Of a stretch of 19,013 nt of DNA, positions 7,445-16,725 are shown one piece after another. Made by a program: the position numbers and the translations under genes. This DNA is from DASTPP01 sp035762175 (GTDB lineage: Bacteria > Myxococcota_A > Polyangia > Polyangiales > Polyangiaceae), in NCBI GenBank assembly GCA_035762175.1, contig DASTPP010000399.1, positions 1 to 19,013 on the forward strand, written 5' to 3'. Position 1 is the stretch's first letter. The number at the start of each line of letters is the position of its first letter. A model generated the notes under the pieces. It was not told the DNA's origin and searched no databases. It saw nothing but the letters and a program-made list of their open reading frames with translations.

Positions 7445-8338
7445 TCAAGGGCGGCGCGTGCTCTCGCGCGCGCCCCGGGCGGACGGGGGCGTCATGCCGC
7501 GCGCGAACCAGGCGAAGGCCTCGCGCGCGAGGTCGCGCGGCACCGTGTGCGGGCCGTCGAACTCGCGGTACTGCACCTGGTAGCCGGCACGCCGGAGCCT
7601 GGGCACGAGCGCGCGGCTGCAGGCCTCGATCGGCAGGACCTCGTCGCGGCGGCCGTGCGAGACGTAGACGAGCGGCGCGCCGCGCGGCGCCTCGGGGGCG
7701 GCGAAGCCGGGCGAGAAGGCGAGCAGGTGGCCGAAGAGGTCGCCGTTGGTCAGCCCGAGCGAGAGGGCGTACGACGCGCCGTCGGAGAAGCCCCCGGCGG
7801 CCACGCGGCTCGGGTCGACGGCGTAGCCCGCGAAGACGCGGCCGAGGGCGTCGTCGATGAAGGCAAGGTCGGGCCCGAAGCCGTCGCCGACGATGATGTC
7901 CCAGGTGCTCGCGCGCGCGTCGGGGGCGAGCAGCAGCACGCCGTGCTCGTCGGCGAGCTCGGAGAAGGGGTCGATGGCGTGGGCGGCGCGGCCGCCGGCG
8001 CCGTGGAGCATGAGCGCGAGCGGGGCGGGCAGCCTGGGGTCGTAGCCCTCGGGCACGTACAAGATGCCGTCGCGCTCAGCGCCGACGCCGAGGGGCCGGC
8101 GGCCCTTCGGCGCCTTCGCCTTCGCGGCGGTGGGGCCTGGGCGCGCGAGCAGGCGGCCGGGGGCGGGCGCCGGCGCGATCCGGACAGTTTCTTTGGTCAT
8201 AAGGGTGGGCCTCCCCGGCGGGCCCTCGAGCTCGGCCTTCGACGGCGGCGCAGGGCCACAGCCGAGCCCAGCGCCGGACGCCGCGAGCAGCAGACGCCGC
8301 CTTCCGAGCGCCTCGCGGCGCCCTCGAGTTTCGTTCAT
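7445..8338 (-). CDS. Exported alpha/beta-hydrolase esterase (PHB-depolymerase/LpqC-like)
   Basis: 297 residues from the ATG at 8338, chosen over an in-frame start at 8410 because it gives GRRRLLLAASGAGLGC: a twin-arginine-like signal with a lipobox and Cys27. The hydrolase core runs from about 90: ILYVPEGYDP, the oxyanion-region motif LMLHGAGG (109-116), the nucleophile elbow GGFSDGAS with Ser185, the acid Asp232 (GRRDEVLP) and His264 (DGPHTVP). This is the order and spacing of the esterase/PHB-depolymerase family, which cleaves ester bonds; PHB depolymerase, feruloyl esterase and phospholipase/carboxylesterase cannot be told apart here. It is followed at a distance by the small lipoprotein and lies 387 bp downstream of the kinase. 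No clear Shine-Dalgarno is visible. Confidence 0.82.
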   Translation of the reverse strand: MNETRGRREALGRRRLLLAASGAGLGCGPAPPSKAELEGPPGRPTLMTKETVRIAPAPAPGRLLARPGPTAAKAKAPKGRRPLGVGAERDGILYVPEGYDPRLPAPLALMLHGAGGRAAHAIDPFSELADEHGVLLLAPDARASTWDIIVGDGFGPDLAFIDDALGRVFAGYAVDPSRVAAGGFSDGASYALSLGLTNGDLFGHLLAFSPGFAAPEAPRGAPLVYVSHGRRDEVLPIEACSRALVPRLRRAGYQVQYREFDGPHTVPRDLAREAFAWFARGMTPPSARGARESTRRP

Positions 8339-8725
8339 CGTTACAGCGAGCGCCGCGGAGAACACAGCGGCGCGAAGGGGCGCTAAAGTAACCACCCGCC
8401 CGCCGCGCACAAGCGCCCGCGCGACGGCCCCGGCGCGGCGTCGACCCCGAGCTCGTCGGCGGACGCGCCTGCCCGCCCGAGCCGGGCTTTGCCGCCGGCG
8501 TGGCGCTCGTCGCGGCTCGACCGGCGATCAACGGCCGGGTCAGTGCCGGGCAGGGAATCGAAGAGCGCGCCCCGACCGCCGGGCAGCGTCGTCAGGTACC
8601 CCTCGGGCAGGCCCCCTCCCCGGAAGAGACTCGGCGCCGAGCGTGGCCCGAGCTCGGAAGAGCATGGGCCGGGGCCGAGGGCGCCACGAGTCGGAAATGC
8701 CCCGACCCGCGCGCCCCGTAAAAAG
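8339..8725. other. Intergenic region between kinase stop and esterase start
   Basis: 387 bp on which no frame gives a recognisable protein. It contains a 12-bp palindrome CTCGGCGCCGAG near 8632 and a short A-run just outside the kinase stop (GTAAAAAGCTAG). No terminator with a T-tract is seen. Confidence 0.5.
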
Positions 8726-10519
<1,794 letters not shown>

Positions 10520-11050
10520 CGTGTGCGTCGCTTGCAGAAAGTGTACGCCGAAGCTCAAGCATAACCCGCTCGGCCTCCTCGGGCGGCTCGAACGCAACGA
10601 AAACCCCACTTGGAAAACAATAAATCTCATCTTCTCGTTGTGTTTCCTGGCTTTTGCCTTGGTGTAATTCGTTCAGCAAACCTAGACGAACGCACGCCTA
10701 CACGTCGTGCGGGTTCCCAAAGCACTGGGGCAGATCGCCCCAATGACCAAAATGCCACAATCGCGCTGAACTCACCCCCCAGCCCCCTCCGAGCGTTCTC
10801 CACGCCGTAGGGCGCGTCCCTCGGGGCGCCGACGCCCCTTCGCCGCAGGCGCCGGCGAGGTGCCGGGCGTCGAGACGGCGCTCCGGCCGGCGCCCGGGCC
10901 GGTGCCCGAGGCCGCGCCCGAGCAGACGGACGCGGCGGCGTTCGGGGTAATGAGGGGGGGGGCCGCCGACGCCCTCGCCCAATAATTATCACAACTCTTT
11001 GGCGATAAGGGCAGATTCCTTCTCCGCGCCAGGAGGCGCCTCATGGGGCC
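10520..11050. other. Divergent region between kinase and helicase genes
   Basis: 531 bp. The part next to the kinase (about 10540-10780) is markedly less GC-rich than the rest of the window and should carry the kinase promoter; I see no convincing sigma-70 or sigma-54 site. From 10770 to 10985 (+) there is a stop-to-stop open frame without an upstream ATG that ends protein-like (VPEAAPEQTDAAAFG, then ADALAQ and TAA). It could be the 3' end of a decayed gene or chance. Short runs of another minus frame near 10570-10640 also look protein-like. Neither is called as a gene. Confidence 0.45.
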
Positions 11051-11054
11051 ATGA
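11031..11054 (+). promoter_or_regulatory. Shine-Dalgarno and three-codon mini-ORF overlapping the helicase start
   Basis: AGGAGG (11031-11036) sits 6 nt before an ATG at 11043, which is read ATG GGG CCA TGA (Met-Gly-Pro-stop). The stop overlaps the helicase start at 11051 (CCATGACG). The helicase ATG is 14 nt from the Shine-Dalgarno, further than usual. The best-placed start therefore makes a tripeptide, and the helicase may be reached by reinitiation or by direct but suboptimal initiation. Confidence 0.5.
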
Positions 11055-12634
11055 CGCACCTCCTTTCGCCGCGGCCGGCGGGCCTTCGCGTCCGCCGGCC
11101 CTCGCTCATCGACGTCGAGCTCGACCCCGACCAGCGCCGCGCGGTCGGCCGCCCCCACGGCGGCGCGATGCTCGTGCTCGGCGAGGCCGGGCACGGCAAG
11201 ACCACGGTCGCGTTGCACCGGCTCGCCCACCTCTACAAGACCGCCCGGGGGCGCTTCCGCGCCGCCGTCGTGGTGCCGCACGAGGGCCTGGCGAGGCTGC
11301 TGCAGCCCCTCGTCACGCGCCTCGGGGCCGACGTGCGCGTCTCGACCTACGACGCCTGGGCGAGGCGCCAGGCCCGCCGCGCCTTCGGCGATCTGCCGCG
11401 CCGCGAGGCCGAGTCGACGCCGCCCGGCGCCCGCCGCGTCAAGCGCGACCCGGCGCTGCGGGCCCTGCTCGCCGAGCTGGCGCGGCGGCCGCCCGGGCGC
11501 ATCGACGACGACGAGGACGCGCCCCCGCCGAAGACCAAGGCGCACGCCCACCGCGGCGACCTGCAGCACCTGTTCGGCGACCGCGCCCTCGTCGAGCGCC
11601 TCGCCCGCGCGTCGCGGCAGGGCATCGGCGCGTACGCCGTCGAGCAGACGCTCGAGCACACCCGCGTGCAATTCAGCGCGACGGGCGAAGAGGCGTACGC
11701 CCACGTCATCGACCGCGAGCGGCTCGTGCCCGCCGACGCGCGCTCGCTCGACGCCGGCACCCCCGCCGAGGACGCCGGCACGGTCGACGCCGAAGACTAC
11801 GCCGTGCTCTTCGAGCTCGACCGCCTGCGCGGAGAGCGCCTCGGCCGGCCGCCCACGCGGCCGCGGCCCTACGACTGCCTCGTGCTCGACGAGGCGCAAG
11901 AGCTCGCGCCGCTCGAGCTCGCCCTGCTCGGGCGCAGCCTCGCGCCCGGCGGCACGCTCGTCGTCGCCGGCGACGCCGACCAGCAGACCGACCCGGCCGC
12001 CTGCTTCGAGGGCTGGGCGGCGACCATGGCCGAGCTCGGCGCGCCCGACCCCGAGCGCGTCGTCCTCAACGTCGGCTACCGCTGCCCGCCCGCCGTCGTC
12101 GCCCTCGCGCGCGCCCTGCGCGAGGGCCGCCGCCCCGACCGGCCCCCGCCCCTCGCCCGCTTCGACGACGGCGCCGCCCTCGTCGCCTGGGTCGCCGACG
12201 AGGCCCGACGCCTCGAGCGGCTCGACGAGGCCGCCTCGCTCGCCGTCGTCACCCGCTCGCCCCTGCTCGCGCGCCGCCTCGCCGCCGGCCTGCGCGGGCT
12301 CGTGCCCTGCCGCCTGGTGCTCGACGGCGAGTTCGTCCCGCACCGCGGCGTCGACGTCACGCTCGTCGAGCAGGTGAAGGGCCTCGAGTTCGACGCCGTC
12401 GTCATCGCCGACGCCGACGCGGCCAGCTACCCCGACGAGCCCGCGTCGCGGCGCGCGCTCTACGTCGCCATCACCCGCGCCCGCCACTCGTTCGCGCTCG
12501 CCTGCGTCGGCGCGCCGAGCCCCCTGCTCGCGGCGGGGGGCGAGGCGCCGCCGCCGGCAGGCCCCGCCCCCGGAGCGCCGAACGCCGGGGCGAGAACGTC
12601 GTTCTACGCGCGCGGCGCGCCGACCCTCCCTTGA
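11051..12634 (+). CDS. Compact superfamily 1 helicase, UvrD/HelD-like
   Basis: 527 residues with the SF1 motifs in order: Walker A GEAGHGKTT (44-52), motif Ia-like region AAVVVPHEGL, Walker B LVLDEAQEL (277-285), motif III GDADQQTD (307-314), motif IV NVGYRCP (340-346), motif V VKGLEFDAVVI (442-452) and motif VI YVAITRARHS (471-480). These translocate on DNA with ATP hydrolysis, or, in the HelD branch, remodel RNA polymerase. DPDQRRAV before Walker A and VALHRLAHLY after it are closer to HelD than to UvrD. At 527 residues it is shorter than typical UvrD or HelD proteins; the inserted 1B/2B-type regions are small, and it carries an acidic stretch (IDDDEDAP, 151-158). It ends in a Pro/Ala-rich tail. 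It probably stands alone, with 201 nt to the next gene. Confidence 0.88.
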   Translation: MTHLLSPRPAGLRVRRPSLIDVELDPDQRRAVGRPHGGAMLVLGEAGHGKTTVALHRLAHLYKTARGRFRAAVVVPHEGLARLLQPLVTRLGADVRVSTYDAWARRQARRAFGDLPRREAESTPPGARRVKRDPALRALLAELARRPPGRIDDDEDAPPPKTKAHAHRGDLQHLFGDRALVERLARASRQGIGAYAVEQTLEHTRVQFSATGEEAYAHVIDRERLVPADARSLDAGTPAEDAGTVDAEDYAVLFELDRLRGERLGRPPTRPRPYDCLVLDEAQELAPLELALLGRSLAPGGTLVVAGDADQQTDPAACFEGWAATMAELGAPDPERVVLNVGYRCPPAVVALARALREGRRPDRPPPLARFDDGAALVAWVADEARRLERLDEAASLAVVTRSPLLARRLAAGLRGLVPCRLVLDGEFVPHRGVDVTLVEQVKGLEFDAVVIADADAASYPDEPASRRALYVAITRARHSFALACVGAPSPLLAAGGEAPPPAGPAPGAPNAGARTSFYARGAPTLP

Positions 12635-12835
12635 GCCGCGCGAGCGCCGGCGGCACGCCCCCGCGCGACGCACTTTCGCGGCCCGAGGGCGCGCCCGCCC
12701 GCCGGGCCCCAGGCGCCCGGGGCCCGCGCTCGGGCTCGGGCCGGCGCCGCGGGCCCGGCCGCTGTCGCTGGAATCGGAAGCCGAGCCCAGGCCGATCTCG
12801 CGGCCCTCGCACGCACGACGCGCTAAGCTCCCCGC

Positions 12836-13375
12836 GTGCTTGCCCGAAAGCCCCTCTTCCTCGCCCTCCTCGCCGCCGCGACGCTCGCGTTCGGGTGCGT
12901 GTCGAAGCCGACCATGAAGTTGAACCACGCCGAGGTGAACGGCGTGCAGATCGGCTTCCCCCCCTCGCTCGGCATCGTGGTGACCTCGGTCGTCGAAGTG
13001 ACGAACCCGAACTCGTACGACGTCGCCATCCGGGCCATGCGCGGCACGGCCACGTTCGCCGACCGCTACTCGCTGCCCATCGAGTGGAACCCGGGCGGCG
13101 AAGGCGTCTGGCTGCCCGCCGACCGCACGACCCTCGTGCGCGTGCCCACCACCGTGCCCGTCGGCCTCGCGGTGCAGCTCGTGCGCGAGTCGTACGCCTC
13201 GCCCAACATACCCTTTCGCATCGTCGGCAAGGCCGACGTCACCGCGTCGCGCACGTTCAAGTTCGAGCGAGACGACTACGAGGTCGACGAGCGCGGCGCC
13301 ATCTCGCGCGCGCAGATCGAGGCCGCCATGCGCGGCACCGTGTTCGGCTTCCCCGCCTCGGTCGCCCCGCGCTGA
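12836..13375 (+). CDS. WHy/LEA14-type lipoprotein
   Basis: 179 residues from a GTG start. A signal peptide ends in a lipobox (LAFGC, Cys21). The mature part (about 28-150) is a single beta-sandwich-like domain with the pattern of the Water-stress/Hypersensitive-response (WHy, LEA-2) family: VVTSVVEVTNPNSYDV (48-63) with the hallmark NPN, later VRVPTTVPVGLAV, and a final strand FKFERDDYEV. Bacterial WHy proteins have been associated with desiccation tolerance; here the lipid anchor puts it in the periplasm or outer membrane. No Shine-Dalgarno is evident. No partner gene is nearby on this strand except the helicase 201 nt upstream. Confidence 0.8.
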   Translation: MLARKPLFLALLAAATLAFGCVSKPTMKLNHAEVNGVQIGFPPSLGIVVTSVVEVTNPNSYDVAIRAMRGTATFADRYSLPIEWNPGGEGVWLPADRTTLVRVPTTVPVGLAVQLVRESYASPNIPFRIVGKADVTASRTFKFERDDYEVDERGAISRAQIEAAMRGTVFGFPASVAPR

Positions 13376-13406
13376 GCGGCGGGCGCTCCGGGCCGGCCGA
13401 GCGGCC

Positions 13407-13663
13407 CCGGGCGCGGTGGGCGGCCCCCGACTCGAAGTCGGGGGCAGCGAACGCCCGCGGAAACGGCTCGTAAAGCCCCGCCCGGAGGCGGGGCTCCCGC
13501 GTCGCGAGCCGCTTCGCGCGCTCGCCCGGAAGCCCGGCGCCCTTGGGAGCCCGGCCCCCGGCGAGGGGGCGGGCTTTGCGTTCCGAATCGACCCGACGCC
13601 GTGCGGCACGAGCGGGCGTCCGCTGCCCCCGACTTCGAGTCGGGGGCCGCCCGCCGCGCCCGG
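13407..13663. repeat. Paired 52-bp inverted repeat element with internal hairpins
   Basis: Arms 13407-13458 and 13612-13663 are inverted copies with 50 of 52 identical positions. Each arm contains its own 9-bp hairpin, CCCCCGACT/AGTCGGGGG with a 3-nt loop. The 153 bp between them holds a perfect 9-bp hairpin AGCCCCGCC-CGGA-GGCGGGGCT (13474-13495) and a second GC hairpin (13549-13574, one bulged G) in mirrored arrangement. It lies between a plus-strand gene ending at 13375 and a minus-strand gene ending at 13832, so it could act as a bidirectional terminator. The size and termini also suit a MITE-like or REP-like element. No coding capacity. Confidence 0.8.
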
Positions 13664-13736
13664 CCCGATTCCTGGTCCGAACAGGAACAGCTGGTAGTAC
13701 TCACGCCCAGCGCCGGCGCCCCCGCGGCCAGCCCCT

Positions 13737-13800
13737 CAACAGGGCCCCCGCCGCGCCAGAGGGGCCCCCGACAGGGCCCCCGACGGGGCCCCCGCCGCGT
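13737..13800. repeat. Short 12-nt direct repeats rich in GGGCCCCCG
   Basis: Several copies of GGGCCCCCGAC or GGGCCCCCGCC occur, three of them consecutive at 12-nt spacing (about 13761-13797). They lie immediately beyond the stop of the eight-Cys-repeat lipoprotein gene. Self-complementary GGGCCC cores could fold in RNA. No clear function. Confidence 0.55.
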
Positions 13801-13831
13801 CAGCCGCCACAGGCCTCGGCGCTCTCTTCGA

Positions 13832-14932
13832 TCAGTTGCCGCAGGCCTCGGCGATCTCTTCGATCGTGCCGTTCTGGTTGGCGGACAGGCAGTTCAAGCA
13901 CTCGCTCGAGGCGCTCAGAATTTCGTCCTGGCAGAAGCTCAGCGCGCAGCTCGAGAGCTCGGGCCCCGACAGGCCCGGGCACGCCGCCGTCACGCACGCC
14001 TCGATCGGCCCGAGCTCTTCGGGCGTGCAGGCGGGCGGAGGCGGCGGGGGCGGCGGGGGCGGCTCGGCGTCGGGGCCGCAGGCCGCGATCACGCCGGGCA
14101 AGGCCCCGCCCGCGTTCGCGAACATGCAGTTCACGCACTCGCCCGAGACCGACGTCAGCACGTCGATGCAGCGCGCCAGCGAGCAGCTAATGAGCTGGTT
14201 GCCCTGCAGCTTGCCGCACTGCAGCAGCACGCACGCCGTGATCGCGTCCATCTCGTCGGCCACGCAGGCAGACTCGGGCGGCGGCGGAGGCGGCGGCTCG
14301 CCGGCGACGCAGACGTCGAAGACGCTGTCGATGCCCCCGCCCGCGTTAATCTGACCGCTGACGCAGTTCAAACATTCGAACGAGAGGGCGCCGATCTCGG
14401 GGCCGCAAAACTGGAGCGCGCAGGACGCGAGCGCGTCGCCCTCGAGCCCGTCGCAGTTCTCGATCGCGCACGCTTCGAGGGGGTCGAACTCGTCGAGGCT
14501 GCAGGCCGCCTCCGGCGGGGGCGGCGGCGGCGGGTCGCCCCCGCAGATCGCCAAGATCTCTTCGGCCGAGGTGTTCTGGTTTTCGGCCAGGCAGGTCAAG
14601 CACTCGCTCGAGACGCTGAAGATCTCGTCCTGACAGAAGGTGATGGCGCAGTTCGCGAACTCGGGCCCCGACAGCCCCGGGCACGCCGCCGCCACGCACG
14701 CCCCGACCGGGGCGAGCTCTTCGTCGCTACACTCGCCCGCGAGCACGCCCGCCGGCCCCGACCAGGCCCGCGCCCCCTCGGCCGCGCGGCCCACGGCCGA
14801 ACCCGCATCGGGCTTCGCCGCGGCCCCGTCGATCACCTGCGCGCCCGCCGCGCCCGTCTCGTCGCCCTGACCGCAGGCGGCGGCGAAAACCCCGAGCAAC
14901 GCAAAGCCAACCCATCGCACGTTCTGTTTCAT
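13832..14932 (-). CDS. Lipoprotein with four tandem eight-Cys modules
   Basis: 366 residues; the ATG at 14932 has AAAGGG upstream, and an in-frame TTG at 14947 is rejected. The signal peptide ends in a lipobox (FAAAC, Cys20). After a linker (21-67) come four modules of about 63-65 residues, starting at Cys68, 144, 223 and 302. Each has eight Cys with the fixed spacing C-x10-C-x4-C-x10-C-x4-C-x10-C-x2-C-x15-C (x17 in module 2). Polyproline linkers of 7, 7 and 10 residues separate them. Modules 1 and 4 are closest (CPGLSGPE, FCQDEI, SSECL, ANQN). Even Cys number and export imply four disulfides per module and a rigid beads-on-string surface protein. I do not recognise the family. Between the last Cys positions the modules carry variable Asn/Gly loops, a possible binding face (inference). 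It is followed by GC-rich repeats. Confidence 0.88.
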   Translation of the reverse strand: MKQNVRWVGFALLGVFAAACGQGDETGAAGAQVIDGAAAKPDAGSAVGRAAEGARAWSGPAGVLAGECSDEELAPVGACVAAACPGLSGPEFANCAITFCQDEIFSVSSECLTCLAENQNTSAEEILAICGGDPPPPPPPEAACSLDEFDPLEACAIENCDGLEGDALASCALQFCGPEIGALSFECLNCVSGQINAGGGIDSVFDVCVAGEPPPPPPPESACVADEMDAITACVLLQCGKLQGNQLISCSLARCIDVLTSVSGECVNCMFANAGGALPGVIAACGPDAEPPPPPPPPPPACTPEELGPIEACVTAACPGLSGPELSSCALSFCQDEILSASSECLNCLSANQNGTIEEIAEACGN

Positions 14933-15263
14933 CGCGAACCCTTTCAAGCTCTACTACGGCAAGTCATGCCCCGCCTTCGCCGCCCGCCGCCGGGCGGGCG
15001 CGCCGTTCGGGCCCCGGACGGGCCCCAGGTGGTCGAGACGCTTCTGCGTCCACGCCCCTATACGTAGCGATGGTGCCATAAAGCCCGGTAATTCGATCGC
15101 GGCTCATGAAAATCGGCGACCGGGCGAGCGTGCCGCTCGGGGCATACTTTAGCGAGGGCGGAACGGCCCACGCCCCCCCCCCGCGCTGCCCGGAGCGTTG
15201 CTGGCAAACCTACCCCCCGGCGGTTTCGACCGTTCGAGGCGGGGGGCGAGCTCCGTTCGATTG
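14933..15263. other. Upstream region of the eight-Cys lipoprotein gene
   Basis: 331 bp. It holds the Shine-Dalgarno GAAAGGG (minus strand, 14939-14945) and a less GC-rich stretch at about 15055-15120 where a promoter is likely, although I cannot assign hexamers. No supported gene. Confidence 0.45.
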
Positions 15264-15477
15264 TTCTGACCCCGAAACAGAGGTTCGAACGCGGTTCGAG
15301 GGTTCGACTGTGTCCGGAACAGACACAGTCGAACGGTCGAACCCTCGATCTTGGGTCTGGAACGGACACAATCGAACCGTCGAAGCCGGAGCTTGTGTCC
15401 GTAACGGACATGGTCGAACGGTCCGACCCGGAGATTGTGTCCAAGACGGACAGAATTGAACGGTCCGACCCAGCGGT
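15264..15477. repeat. Degenerate 42-nt tandem repeat with internal palindromes
   Basis: Units start at 15309 (43 nt), 15352, 15394 and 15436 (42 nt each), with a diverged unit before them from about 15264 and a vestige after. Each has the form TGTGTCCGNAACGGACA, then TCGAACGGTC, then an ACCC/GGAG-like spacer. The first part is an imperfect palindrome, and at 15302-15334 it extends to a perfect 13-bp stem (GTTCGACTGTGTC/GACACAGTCGAAC, 7-nt loop). The unit is 14 codons long, so frames stay open on both strands, but no protein family is seen. Spacers do not differ as in CRISPR. Confidence 0.8.
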
Positions 15478-15550
15478 TTGGCCCGAAATGGCCCGGGCCC
15501 CTTTCCTGGTTGCATCACGGAGGGCCGGTATCAGGCCTCGGGCCCGAACC

Positions 15551-15588
15551 GAGCCCGGCGGCACGGTCGGGCTCGGCGATCGAGCCCG
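15551..15588 (-). terminator. Alternative hairpins downstream of the Cys-rich protein gene
   Basis: GAGCCCG (15551-15557), CGGGCTC (15568-15574) and GAGCCCG (15582-15588) allow the middle segment to pair with either neighbour. They lie just beyond the stop at 15611 in the direction of the gene. There is no T-tract, so they are a candidate for Rho-independent-like pausing or mRNA 3' protection only. Confidence 0.35.
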
Positions 15589-15610
15589 CCGTGACGGGCC
15601 GGGCGGGGCT

Positions 15611-16447
15611 TCAGGGCAGGCTCTGCTGGCTGGTGTCGTCGCAGCCGAAGGCGCAGTCGGCGACGCTGGCCCCGAGGCAGCACTCGCGCCCCGGGGCGCA
15701 GTCGCTGCGGGCGGTGCACTTGCGCCAGGTCGCGTCGGCGCGCTTGTGCAGCGCCTCGGGCCCGACGCAGCGCCGGCCCTTGTCGGTGACCTCGCAGTAG
15801 GGCTTCGCCCCGCGGCAGACGGTCTTGCCGCAGGTCGCCTGGGGCCGGTCTTCGACGCAGACGCCCTGGCTGGCGGGGTAGACGCGATCGGGCTCGCTCG
15901 CCGCGACGCAGCGCATGCCCTTCGGGCACGGGGCGTCGCCGCCGACGTTGCAGAGGGCCTCGTCGCCGACGCTGCAGCGGTCGCTGCAGGCGACGCCCGA
16001 CCAGAACCCGAGGTGGGTGGCGCAGCAGGCGCGGCCGGGGCCGCAGTCGGACGCGTCGTCGCACGCGCGCTGGCGCTCGCGCAGGCGCGCCTCGGCGGGC
16101 ACGCAGCGGTCGTCGTCGCAGACCTCCTTGCCGGCCTTGCAGGCGCCGGCGCCGCAGCGCACCTCGCCGCCCGTGGCGCGCCAGCCCTGGCCGCCCGGCC
16201 CGTCCTCGGGCTCGGAGGGCTCGGGCGCGCTGGCGGCGGCGGCCGGGGCGGCGCTCGGCGTCGGCGTCGCGGCGGGCCTCGGGGCAGGGGAGGGCGTCGG
16301 GGCGGGGGCCGCCTCGCGCGCGCGGCGGGCGGGCCGGGGCGAGGCGCCGCAGTCGGTGACGGTCAGGCAGGCGAAGGGCAGCAAGGCCAAGGCGACGAGC
16401 GAGAGCCCCGGGGGGCGGGCCCGCCGGGGGCGGGGGGCGAAGCGCAT
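15611..16447 (-). CDS. Exported Cys-rich protein with duplicated C-x5-C-x5-CC module
   Basis: 278 residues from the ATG at 16447; GGGGAGG lies about 15 nt upstream, a long spacing. A basic N-terminus and hydrophobic core (SLVALALLPFAC) form a signal peptide, possibly lipidated at Cys27, though the lipobox (PFAC) is poor. Residues 40-95 are Ala/Pro-rich. The rest has 24 Cys. Two segments share C-x5-C-x5-C-C followed by C-x3-C: Cys129/135/141/142 with 154/158, and Cys244/250/256/257 with 265/269 (DDASDCGPGRACC and TARSDCAPGRECC). Such DC-x-PG-x-CC motifs recur in small disulfide-rich extracellular modules; the exact family is not clear to me. It neighbours the other Cys-rich lipoprotein on the same strand, 678 bp away, but a shared operon is unlikely. 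Confidence 0.78.
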   Translation of the reverse strand: MRFAPRPRRARPPGLSLVALALLPFACLTVTDCGASPRPARRAREAAPAPTPSPAPRPAATPTPSAAPAAAASAPEPSEPEDGPGGQGWRATGGEVRCGAGACKAGKEVCDDDRCVPAEARLRERQRACDDASDCGPGRACCATHLGFWSGVACSDRCSVGDEALCNVGGDAPCPKGMRCVAASEPDRVYPASQGVCVEDRPQATCGKTVCRGAKPYCEVTDKGRRCVGPEALHKRADATWRKCTARSDCAPGRECCLGASVADCAFGCDDTSQQSLP

Positions 16448-16597
16448 TGCGTTACTTTGCCGCCTCCCCGGTGAATTTGTCACCTTGCCGGCGGCCCGCG
16501 GGGGCCCACCACCCCGGAACGCCCGGGGGTTTTGACCCGATCGCCCCGGCCGGCCGGCGGGCCCGCCAACCGCGCCAGGAGCGGGCGGGGTCGGGGG

Positions 16598-16725
16598 CTA
16601 GAGCGCTTCCGCCGTTCGCCTGGCACGGCCGCAGGCGAGGCTTGGTGAGCGAGGCCTGCTCAGGCAGGCCGCAGCGAAAAAACGCAGCACGCGGCCGTGC
16701 CAGGCGAACGGCGGAAGCGCTCTAG
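16598..16725. repeat. Perfect 35-bp inverted repeat element (MITE-like)
   Basis: Arms 16598-16632 and 16691-16725 are exact reverse complements over 35 bp, each beginning CTAGAGCGCTTCCGCCG when read inward. The 58-nt centre contains a smaller stem (GGCCTG/CAGGCC) and six consecutive A (six T on the minus strand). It has no coding capacity. It shares its right-hand TCTAG with the next element. Confidence 0.88.

Noticed and set aside
10650..10670. Sigma-54-like site TGGC-N7-TTGG in the kinase/helicase spacer
   Set aside because: The -12 element lacks the essential GC dinucleotide, and the site points away from the kinase and is about 390 nt from the helicase.
10772..13609. 945-codon minus ORF opposite the helicase and WHy genes
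   Set aside because: A GC-driven shadow frame: the opposite strand encodes complete SF1 helicase motifs.
15292..15308. tRNA-like GGTTCGAACG and GGTTCGAGGG motifs
   Set aside because: They belong to the 42-nt repeat family, which repeats TCGAAC; no cloverleaf can be built.
15264..15477. CRISPR array
   Set aside because: The whole 42-nt unit is repeated with drift and has no conserved repeat with unique spacers; no cas genes are present.
15058..15564. 168-codon minus ORF across the repeat region
   Set aside because: Its length follows from the repeat period being a multiple of three; no signal peptide or family, and the ends are arginine-rich.
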